Shown here piece by piece: positions 25,601 to 37,600 of a stretch of 64,000 nucleotides of DNA (positions are counted from its first letter, which is position 1; each line of letters starts with the position of its first letter). The position numbers and the translations under genes are program-made. The stretch is taken from the NCBI RefSeq assembly GCF_963678975.1, contig NC_089273.1, positions 6,092,507 to 6,156,506 of the forward strand, read 5' to 3'. The notes beneath the pieces were generated by a model. It was not told the DNA's origin, did no database searches, and was given only the letters and a program-made list of their open reading frames with translations. The stretch is from Dysidea avara (taxonomy: Eukaryota; Porifera; Demospongiae; Dictyoceratida; Dysideidae).

Positions 25601-28600
25601 ATACAAACTTTTTGGAAAACAATATTATTTCAGTAAACCAGGCATGCACTCCAGCTGGCCTTTGGTCAGCTGTGGGTGCACACCTGGTTTAAAAATTAAT
25701 AGTAAACAAACATGCGCAAGGGAATTTTAAATAGATCACAGAAATAGTTACTAAAACAAGGGAGATCACATCCACACCAACCTGAACCTACCCATAACCA
25801 TACTAGTGGACTTTTAATCCCCAATACAGTCATGGCTGCAACATTAAACAAATTAATCAAAGTGTATTACTGAAATAAGAATTAATGAGCATATTATGTA
25901 AGGTACACTGGATGTATAATTGACCTCCCTTGGTTATTCAATGTTTTTGTTTCTCTGATCTCTCTTATATTTCCTTCTCATTGTACAACTTACATTGAAC
26001 AGTAACACTAGTGTTCCTGACATCATTACCAACACTATTATTAGCAGAACACTGATACAATCCTGTGTCTTCTCTGTTAGTATTTGTCAACGTCAAGTTT
26101 ACACTAACACTTACTACATTTCCATTACCAATACGAACACTAGTGTTATCACTCACTGATACTCTATCACTTAAAGTTCCATTAGTCCTACTCCACATTA
26201 TTGTAGGTGGAGGATAACCAATAACTTCACATATAATCGTGGTATTGTCTCCTTCAGTAATCACTGTAGTGGTGTTCTCCAATTGGGTAGTGATAACTGG
26301 TGGAACTATATAATGATCAACAATATCAAATGAGTTTGAAATGAGGGTCAATTTACATGATATTGCTGTGCAGCCAAGTAAAGCAGGTGCAGTGGCTGAT
26401 TTAGGATTTTAAAAAGGGGGTTTCTGAAAGTTAACATAGCTACAAATTAAGGTATCTGAGGACATTTCTTCATTAATTTTTGAGATTTTAGAAGCTCTTA
26501 AATCGGAATTTAGGCGGATGCTTTTATCCAATGCTTTAAACTGTAGATACTATAATTAACTGTAGGGCAAAAGTTGTGACTAAGTCGTAGCTTTGATTGC
26601 TCTATTAGAGTAGTTAGCTACGTGACTGCTCTATTAGAGTATCTTGATTGCTTTTGATGCAGTGGGAGATGAAAGGTGAAGTGTTGTTTGATTCAATAGT
26701 CATAAATCGTTGCAATTTCATGTATGCTACTGATGTACATTGGTATATAGTTGTTTGCTATGGCAAATTCTCAATATAACATTAATAAAGCTAGTTAGAC
26801 TGCCAGTAAGCTAAAGTTAAAAGGGGTTTCTGTCTAAACCAAAGAAACCCATCTAGATCTACCACTGAGGTGTGGACACAATAGACAAGTGTGCATTTTA
26901 CATAAACAAGGAAACACCATTTTTACGCATCCATATCTCAGTAGTGTTTAAACTGAAACATTTCTTTTCTGTGGAAACTCCTAGTATGTAGCACCTAGTA
27001 TTCCAAAGTATGTCTGCCTGGCTATTTCTAAGTTGGCCCATCTTATTTTCTTCAAATTTTTAATCTTTTTCTTTCCGTTGAAACCATCAATACCAGATGA
27101 ACCGTTAACATCAAGACACACAGTAGTGTGTCGTGCGGCCCAAGAAGCTGGCACGCAACACCCATGAGTATATTGATAGGAAGAACAAAAATGTAATTTT
27201 TGCACCTCCGTAGCTCTGTGCTGTCTTGATGAAACAAGACAATTTTTGCTGTGGACACACTCTCCAACTACAGTCTCCACAATCCAATTTTGAGTGAATT
27301 TGCTTCAAGTGTTCCCGAGATATGCGACTTCAATGATTGGTTTAGTTTCTTGGTTTTTATTTTCTTATTATTTTTCTTCCTCTTTTCGCACACTTCCAAA
27401 AACGCTATAAAATGTGAACCCAATATCTGATTGCCTTGCAATTTGGCACACAGAAGTGGGGTATAAATGCGCACCTCTGTACCAACTTTGGCTGGAATAC
27501 GATAAACAGACAAAGAGTTATTAGCGATTATTCACGAAAAATAACACCAATATGTTGTCAAGCCTACAGGGTAAATTGCTTATGGGAAGAAGGTAGGTGA
27601 ATAGGTTAACAATTAAACCACAAACCTGAGCTAAGTTGTACCACATTATGTAAACTAATTTAAAGGTTGTTCATTTATTTTTGCAATAAAAATACAAGAC
27701 AAGAGAATAGAGAATCGCAAAGGCTAGCAATATTATGTTGGTTTTGAGGCTTGTAATTACAAAAAGCAGTGATATGAAGTGAGATATGTACAGCCCCAAA
27801 ATAGCCAAGGTGAAAAAAATTTTTGAAATCAAAGGTGGTAGCCAAGCAATGGCAGCAATGGTAGGGTTGGCAATGAAAAAGTCAACTCCTTTTACGTACA
27901 TTAACTTGTAATTCTGGTGATGGAGCCTAACAGTGGTCTAGTTTTACACAGTGGGTTTGGTAGAGAGCAAATGTTTTCCATTTGGGGTACAGGTATGTTG
28001 TAAGGATTTTGGCTATATTAATAAAAATGGGTAAAATTTTGTCCATTACTTTCTGGTTGTTCGGTGAAGTGCTCTAAAAATAGACATGCTTTAAAGGCGA
28101 TTTGCTCTACTTCAATTTTCACTAATTCGATGCTTGTGATGGGTCTGTAATAAAATATCAGCCTGCTGAAACTCACTTAACAAAGTGCAAAGTTGGTTTA
28201 CTAACTCTCAGACACCTTTTAAATACTTTATTAAGTGGAGCTTTATAGTGTACACAAGCTGCTCACACTATGATTAGAAACACGCAGCATCTGTTACCCT
28301 AACAAAATGCATCATCCATTCTCAAAAGTATAATGATCACCATGTAATGTAGCATTCCTGGAAACACTGCAGCATTCTAAACAGCGTTGCTGTTTCTGCT
28401 ACCCATTTTTCTGAAAAATTGTGGAAAACTAAAGTGCACATACGCATTATGGAAATAGCAAGGATAATCACCCTATTATTAGCATACGCTTTTGATGTAG
28501 ACATTGGTAGAATTGATCACCCAGAGTCGGAAAGAGAAACTATAGAGATTGATCTTTTCATTGCTAACCCTAGCAATTGTGTTAATACAAATCCTTTTTA

Positions 28601-31600
28601 TATTATGATGGTGTGATTATTGGACATGATTTGCAACATCATTACAGCAATTTTTTCCCTATTTTTTTTTTGGGGGGGGGCTGTTTTCTGTTTCACACGT
28701 AGTGTTTTCATATACATTAATATTAATACAAGATTGACTATAATTTTCAAAATGTATTATAAATCAAGTTGAATTTAAGCAAGCAGCATTCATAGTTTTA
28801 TTGTTGACAGTTTTCACTTGAGAAATGTAATTTTGTAGCTTTAAAAAAGATACAATATCGCATTAAGTAATGATAATTAACATGTTGGCTTACCTGGACA
28901 TTCTCGATGACTTATACATACTCCATCATCCAATACATTTCCATTACTACAGAAACATCCACTCTCAGTAGTTGTATTACTACAACTATCAATACTTCTC
29001 AAGCCATTACAAGTTAGTTGAAAACCAGTCATTAGATATTCCATACCAGCCAAACAACCTAAATAGGTTGACACATGGTAAAATACAATACAAAAAAATT
29101 GTTTACTATAGTATGTTCACATTGAGCTGAATCCTCAAAAACATTTAATAACTCATGGATGCCATTACACATGATCTTGAAATTTGGCTCATTTGTAGTA
29201 CTGCTTGACCCGCTGAAAATATTTCAAAATCTTTTTGTTGAAATGTTTGACATAATATTAATGGCCAATCAAGTTTTTCACAAAACATTTCCTATGTGGA
29301 GGCCATATAACTACAGTGCCCATTATATACAACCCCTTCCCGAACTTGTAGTGGAGCCAAATTGTACATGTCGTTGTTGACACATTTGCTGTTACCAATA
29401 ATCATCTGGTTGGCAGAAATGTTAACTCTTTTGAGAAAATTACACTTCTAATTTTTAGCTGTTTTTCAGGATTCAGCTCAACGTGAACATGCTAGATCAA
29501 TTGTAATCTCACCAGTGTGAGAGTCACTGCCAATAATATTGATAGCATGACAAGTAGGAACATGTCAATTTTTCCTGCCAAAATTTTTGGCAGCAAATTT
29601 TTTGGCATAACGTTTATTTAAAAGCATTATGCTGGCATAATATGTAGGCACAATTTTTGTGAAGTAGACATAAAAGTTGCACAAAAGATCAAATATTTAA
29701 ATAGAACAGTCACACGCAATAAAATTAATCTCTATGATACATAATTATATAGCTAATTATTACAGGAAGAATAAGTGGCTATCACGATGTTTTAATAGCA
29801 ATTATATAGCTAGCCTCTTGCTATTATTACATATGATAAGAGCAAGTGCAGATTGAGATACTCTAGTAGAATTGTCACTTTAAGGTGAAATTGTAGCTTT
29901 GCACTTAGAAATGGTCTAATGCTGAGCAAAATATATAATTTAGAACAAAATATGGACCATAAAAACAAGCAAATTGCTGGTAAGAAAAAGAAATCAAAAT
30001 AGACTGCCTTGTCCATAATTACAAGTTTAAATTCCTATTATGTAAGATGATGTTCTATTGTGTTTTCAGCAGTGGATGGACTTTTTGCTATAGACTCTTT
30101 TGCTTGTATCTGACACGTTTATCATGACTACATTAAACAACTAAGTGATGTTTGGAACTGGACCACCAGTAAGTAGCTTGACACATACCCATAAAATTTC
30201 CAATATCTTTTCCATCATCAGTTGAATTATGATGTCTGATACAATTTGAGGAGCAACTATTAATATAACAAGTTTAAGGAAAAATTAGAAATTTTAAGTT
30301 AAATTAGGGATCATAGAAAAAAAGTAGGGAAACAAGAGAGGTCACCTGCATCTGCAGATTTACTAGCTAAAAAAAATCCCTAATCCAGTCTAGATTGAAT
30401 TAGGGATTACATGTTCACTAGTATATCTGCAGGTTAAACTGAATTAGGGATTAAATGTTCACTAGTATATCTGTAGGTGTAGGTCATTTCCCTTGTTTCC
30501 CTACCTTTTATCTATGATCCCTAATCAATCTTAAAATTTATAATTTTTCCTTAACTTGTTTGTTTACTTTTTGTAACATTACTATGACTGGTGAACCCAC
30601 ACATACCACATCAAAAGAAAGGATGGCACTAGAATTAATGTTATTAATGTTTTGTTTAAACGTGTACCCCAGCTATCACAAACTGCTTCGAAAGTGCAGT
30701 GGACATTAAGCTTTGCTTTAAGCTATTTTCAGCCCATTACGCATTGCTACAGGTGAAAAATAGTAGAAGAAGTGCTCAGTTACCACAAAATATGACGATT
30801 CGCACACCAATGGCGGATCCAGGATGGGAATTTGGGACAAATTCCCCCCCCTCCATCGTCAGATCCCTCACCTTGTGGAGGAGCCAGACATACTTCTAAT
30901 TAAAATAGCTACTAATTTTATGCTAGGCCAAGAAACTCAAGAAAATATGCACATTTTACTACAAATTCATCTGGCATCAAAGCAAATCAAAGTCAAACTA
31001 GCTGTGAAAGTGTCACCCAGCACCTTCGTGCATACTAAGCGCCTCTAAAAATAATTATCGTGTTGCAGTTGTTAAGACATTCAGAACCTTTTAAACAGCT
31101 TTTAGTACTTCACAACCATCTGGAAAGGACAAAATGGCTAAAATAAACAGTGAGACACTACTAAAAGGTGATTATATGCTGCTTCAAAGATGCAGCACTG
31201 AACTAGAGAATCTGGCTCTCCCGAACCACTTACAACTTAGCCTGTTTGTGCCCCTCCCCTTGCCAACTCCTGGATCCGCCACTGCACACCCCCCAACTAT
31301 TACTTCCTCGCAAGTGCTGTGTCCATTACACTTGTTGTAACATTCAGTCTTGCAGTAGGTAAGCAGCACTCAAATACTTTAACAACAGTAATTACAACCA
31401 TAACCAAAATATGTCTTACAATACACGTGTCTCAAGTGTATATCACCAGCCTATTTACACTTAGCTATATCTGCTGTCCAAGCTATATTACGCTATAATA
31501 CATGTACTACACTATCCCCCTCTTTCAAGAAGACGTCTTGGCTTGAACTTAACTATGTGGTACAAAATCATTATAACATGCAGGGGGTTGTCAGAGTCTC

Positions 31601-34600
31601 TCAGGATACCTTCTAGGTGGGGGTAAAGGTGACACAGCGGTTGGTCATTGCGTGTCCACTGTTTGTCCATTATCATCATCATCATCATAATCAATGAGCT
31701 GCAAGTTAGTCCCAATACTTGGCATCCATACTTGTTCATCATCTACTGACCCAGATGACTGCTCCACACTCTTCTGCTTTGTGTTAGTTACCTCGTTGGT
31801 ATTGTCCTTCACACGGATGTTGCGAGGGCAAGGCTTCAGTCTGTCAAAGTGAACAACTTTGCTTTTCCTTTTCCCATCAACTTGCTTGATTCTGTATGTA
31901 GCCTTTGAGATCTGCTTGAGCACTTGGTAGGGTCCTGTCCAGGGATGGTGGAGTTTGCAATGTTGGCCTCTCTTCACAACTGATGAATGTAGCCACACAA
32001 GGTCCCCTCTCTGGTATGGGTCTCCATGTAACTTCTTATCATAATACTCCTTTTGGAGCATATGTTGTCTACCCATCTGTTCACGAGCCAAGTCAAATGC
32101 TGAGGTCAACTGTTTCTTCAACGTGGCTGCATACTCATTAGGAGATTGAGATTCTGGTTTGCTGGTTCCAAACATTATGTCAACTGGCAAGCGTGCCTGC
32201 CTCCCAAACATCAGGTAGAAAGGTGTAAATCCGATAGAGGGGTGTATACTGGTATTATACGCCATGCATGCCTTACGTATATGCTGCTCCCAGTTGAATG
32301 GGTGTTCCTTAGAGTATGTTGCCAACATGTCTAAAAGAGTTCAGTTGAACCTTTTAACAAGGCCATCACACTGCGGATGGCATGGGGTCATCCTGGTTTT
32401 ATGCATGTTCAACAGTTTGCAGACCTCGGTAAGCAGTTCTGATTCAAATTGACAGCCTTGGTCTGAATGTAACTGTCAGGTACTGAGTATCTCAGAAATT
32501 CTTTATCTACTAGTCTAATTTCCACTGTCTGTGCCTCCTGGTCGGGGATAGGTATAGCCTCCATCCACCTTGTAAAGTAGTCACCGACCACCATGACATA
32601 TGAATTTCCACTGTTACTCTCAGGAAGAGGACCAAGAAGGTCTACTGTCATTATCTGTGCTGGATAACCAGCAGTTATGGTACCCAGTGGTGCACGTTGT
32701 CTTGGGGCTTGTGACTTTCTAGTAGCACACTCTGGACATGTTTTGCACCAGTCTCTCACAGCATTAAAGTGTCCTGGCCAATAGTATCTCTCTTTCAATT
32801 TATTAAGGGTCTTATCTTGGCCTAAGTGGTCTCCTCCTGTACCTCCATGTAATTCCTTCAAAATTAATTGTTGCAAGGACTGAGGAACAATCAATTGAAG
32901 CCAACTGTGGCTCTCTGATGGGGTGTGGTAGTGATGCCATAGTATTCCTTCTTGAACAACAAGTTGGTCCCACTATTGGTGAAGCCTTTGGTAAGAGTGA
33001 CATTGACTTCGAGCAAACTCAGCACTAGGCTTTTTGTCTGTTTCCTTTGCCTGTAATATTCTACCAATACTTCCATCCAACAGTTGTGCTTGACGTAGAT
33101 CCTCAGCTGTGTGGTTATCTGTAAGATTGGCAGCTGACACTTGAAGCTCTTCAGGATTACCTTGCACAGGTGGTATCACAGGGTCTGTGGTGACATGTGA
33201 TGATCTTCCACATTGACGACATGGAATTCTGGATAATGCATCAGCATTCTTGTGTCTCCTCCCTGGATGATGGATGATGGTAAACTGAAACTCCTGAAGT
33301 TTCTCTAGCCACCAAGCCAACTGTCCATCAGGCTCCTTGAAGTTTTGGATCCAGGTCAAAGCTCCATGGTCTGTATGGATCATAAAAGTATGTCCCAGTA
33401 AGTATTGCTTAAATTGCTGCAGAAAGGTCACAAGTGACAGTAACTCCCTTCGTGTAACACAATAGTTTCTCTCAGCCTTACTGAGACATCTGCTGGCATA
33501 CACAATCACTTGTTCATCACCATTATCGTTGACCTGAGAGAGTACTGCCCCAATAGCTTGGTCACTAGCGTCAGTGTCCACAATAAAAGGTCTGGACCAG
33601 TCAGGTAGAGCCAGGATGGGTGCTGATGTTAAAAGAGATTTTAAAGTATTAAAGCAACCCTGGCATTGGTCTGTCCATAAAAATGGTACACCTTTCTCAG
33701 TAAGCTTGTGTAAGGGCTTAGCAACCGCAGCAAAGTCCTTGACAAATCTTCTATAATAATCAGCAAGCCCTAAGAACTGCTGGACTTCTTTCACTGATCT
33801 TGGAGTAGGCCATTCAGTTACTTTCGAAGTCTTGTCAGGATCAGGATAAATCTTATCAGGAGAGATGATATGTCCCAAAAATGTAACTTTGGCACTTGCT
33901 AGGGTGCAGCTTAAGCCCATCCTGTTGTAGACGATCCAGGACTTGTTGAAGATTGTGCAAATGCTGGTCAAAAGTCTTCCCAAAAATAATGATGTCATCT
34001 ATGTATACCAGGCAGGTATTCCACTGAATACCTGCTAACACCAGATTCATTAGTCTTTGGAACGTTGCCGTGGCATTGCACAAGCCAAAAGGCATTACAT
34101 TAAATTCAAATAGGCCTTGTTGGGTGCAAAAGGCTGTTTTCTCCCGGTCACTGGGGTTCACTTCGACTTGCCAATACCCACTCTTCAAATCTAAGGTTGA
34201 GAACCATGATGAACCTGCAAGGGTATCAAAGGTGTCATCTACCCTTGGCAGGGGGTACGCATCCTTTCGTGTGACTGCATTGACTTTTCTGTAATCTATA
34301 CAGAATCGAATTGACCCATCCTTCTTTTGGACTAAGACAACAGGTGATGCCCATGGACTCTTTGATGGGGAGATGATCTTCTTGCTTAACATATCCTCAA
34401 GTAGCTGTTCTACCTTTTCCTACTTGGCACAGGCGCACAATGAGCTGCTTGGCGGATTGGCGGGGCTTCTCCTGTATCAATATGGTGGGAAAGCACCTGT
34501 GTATGACCTAAGTCGTTAGGACCGGAAGCAATCACATCAGAATACAGTGACAGCAATGCTAGGAGCTTGTCTTGCTGGGTCTGGCTAACATCATCTGGTA

Positions 34601-37600
34601 ATTGGTTAATACTGTCTGTGTAGACTGGTACAGAGGTATTACTGCTAGTAACTGCATCAACATTTCCCACAACATTAACATTCCTTTCATCAACAGTTTC
34701 TGCATTTTCCAGCTTGGTTCCTCTGTACAGTGTCACTGGTATCAGGTCTGTATTGATTAGTCTCATAGGCACTAGCTTGGTCTGTGGTGTGACTACTTCC
34801 CTAGCTACAAATAATGGACTCTGCACCCCCTCCACCATCCAGGTAATGCCATTAACTTCTTGCTTCTCTGAACATTCAATTCATCCCATGACCTCTAGCT
34901 AACTAGCAGGAGGTATGAAAGTTGTATTTTGTAGGACTACTTTCCCCAGGAGTGAATCTTTTGGGAGAGAGGCGTGGTACCAATGGAATACAGGTTTTGT
35001 TGTTGACACACAGCTTCCTTTGTCCCAGGTCAAGAACGCACTTGTGAGAATCTAAGAAATCTAATCTGAGTATTGCATCTGCAGTGATGTTGTCAGCAAT
35101 GATCAAACTGTGTTGGAATTCAAGGCCAGCAATAGTCAAAGGGAAGGTACTTGCTCCACGTACCTTGAGTGGTATTCCATCTACCCCAACTAGTTTCTGG
35201 TGAATTACCGGTTCCACAATGATGCTCCTTTGGCCAACTTTATCCAAAACATCTCCACTCAGTAGGGACACTCCTGCAACAGTATCAACCAAACAGGATA
35301 TTTCCATTCCAGCAACACAAACAGGCAAAAAATAACTGGACACACTGTTTATTGTAATGGTTGCCACATCACTGCTCCTACTGCCTGTTTCACATATTGT
35401 CTTAGTGTTGGCCTGACTCTCAATCACACTATCAACACCCTGATTACACTTACTAAAAAGGTGCTTTGGGCGCTGCTCATTTGCATTAACACATTGTGCT
35501 GGCAAATGCTCTGTGTGTGATTCCTTTGCAAAATACTCCAGTCTTTCTACTTGGCTTGTAAGGTATCGGATGTGTTCGAGTATATTCACTTGGGAAGACT
35601 GGTTTGTAGTCAGTAGTAATGGGACCTCTGTCTGTTGCCGGGTAGGCAGTTGTTTAGGCAAATATGATTCCAATTGCATGGTGATTTCCACTGCTTCAGC
35701 TACGGTCGTAGGGTGCGTTTGTTTTACTCCCACTGCTATTAACGGTGATTTCAGCTGGTCCAAGTAGTGCTCCTGCGCATTCGCATGAAAGTCAGGATAA
35801 GCTCTTTGTACTAGCAATCGAATATCATCGCCATAATCAGCCCAACTTTCCGTGGCACTTTTTAGTCGACCGACAAATTCTTGTTTGTACAACTCCCTTT
35901 TGCTAGGGTGTTCAAAGCGATTATGAATAGCCACTTTTGTCAGTTCATAGGATGCCTTGGCCACATGCAATAATTGCCTGAATGCGACTGCAGCTATGTC
36001 AACCAATTTAATGCGCATCCACATTAGTTTTTCATTATTGCTCCACCCATGTATCGCTGAAATACTTTCAAAATGGTTCACCCAGCTGTCCCAGTCTTCC
36101 ATTCCAGTAAAGGTCTGTGGCAGTACTGTGACTCCATCGTCCAATGCTAGGTTCCATGAGGTGTACATTTCTGTTCTTTCCGATTGTAGTCCCAACTCTC
36201 CTCCAGTCCTCTGTCCGGTGTCGGTCAACTCAAGCGTTAGAGACATCGTCAATCCTACAAGAAGGGGACAGAGAACAATGCGTCCAATACATTCAGGCGG
36301 GTGACCTTATTGGGTACCGTTAATATATCCACGGTACCACGGTTTGTTGGTTCAGACGGGTAGTAATCCTGCCAACTACGCCAGTGTTGTAACGTTCAGT
36401 CTTGCAGTAGGTAAGCAGCACTCAAATACTAGGGATGAGCCTATTTTGCTTTTTTTTCACCTATTTTTCTTTCTGGCAATTCTTTTTTTTTTCAACCTAT
36501 TTTGCTCGATATTTTGCTCAAAATTTATCTATTTTGCTCAATGTTAATTAAAACATATAGCTACATAGTTTACACACAACATATATGAGTAGTTCATACA
36601 AGCACAACTAGAAATTGTTTAATCCTACATGTCCTGTTGGTTATGGTTAAATCTTAACATTACAGATGCCTCAATATAATCTCTAAGAGCATTATCTTGC
36701 AGATCTCCGAATCCTGTATTCAGCAATGAAAATACTCTCTCTGCTGCAGCTGAGGAAGGCTGTATTGCTAAGACTTTTTTAACTCCATGTGACTAAGACG
36801 GCAAATCCATTGAATTTAGTTTCCACCATTCAAGTGCACTGAGGTCAGAGCTAATTCCATCAGCTTTTGCTATGTAAGTAGGGAGCTCAGCTTTCAACCT
36901 TTCCAATTCACTGTCTCCAAATGCAGGGATAGCTCGCAATGAATTGACATGTGAGACATCTGGTTTAAGTGTGGCAAGCTTGTGTGGATTAAAAATTTGA
37001 ACTGCTTTGAATGCAGACATTGGAACCTGTAATGAGGACTCTAGCTGATGCTGAAAATACTCGAGGGCTTTTTGCACACAGTTTTTAGCATAAATGCGCA
37101 GTCTCTGCTGTACAGAAGTTTGTGTTGAAATAGTTCATATAATAGCTTCAGTATTAGGTGTGTGTGCAACCCTAATTGCTGCAACAATCCTTTGCACTTC
37201 CTCGTAACATGTAAAAGCCAATGGGCCATCTCCCTCAAGATTATAGGTAGCCTTGACAAAAACCTCTCCCCAATCAATCACAGAAGCAAGTTCCAGCTTC
37301 AGATGTTTCAGCTTTTCTGGATTTGTTAAAATTGCTAGCAACCTTGGCCGGGAAGAAGGTCCCAGATCAGTGTTGTGGTTCAGAAAGGGTTCAATTTCAC
37401 CAAACTGGACCATCATTTGTTTCATAAGCTCCCACTTACTCCACCACCTAGTAGTACTGTATGATGCCATTGTTTGTCCCGTTCGCTGCTTCCAAAGGAA
37501 CTTAGCCTTAATACTGTGGGAAAAAAGTGTCAGCCAATTTGTAACAAACTCTGTAAGGTTTGGAATGCTGAAATGTTCCCCGACTCGATCAATTGTGTGG

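Larger units (their letters stand above)
13926..30262 (-). repeat. Four tandem copies of a three-exon cassette (Ig-B, TIL, Ig-A)
   Basis: Exon lengths (273, 165, 312), the short introns between Ig-B, TIL and Ig-A, and the longer intron that follows are shared by copies beginning near 30262, 21821, 19065 and 15030. The intron blocks 15360-15945, 19620-20200 and 24890-25480 align closely, with 19570-20700 and 24850-25980 almost identical, so those copies are youngest. Spacing differs only because of later insertions (hAT, LINE and miniature elements in 21822-25993, a tandem-ended element in 15031-17952). Orthodox domain-array growth by unequal crossing-over is the likely cause. Confidence 0.85.

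Noticed and set aside
27671-27901. Hydrophobic minus-strand frame of 76 codons resembling membrane helices
   Set aside because: T-rich sequence on one strand yields hydrophobic residues by composition; no conserved neighbours or splice sites were found.
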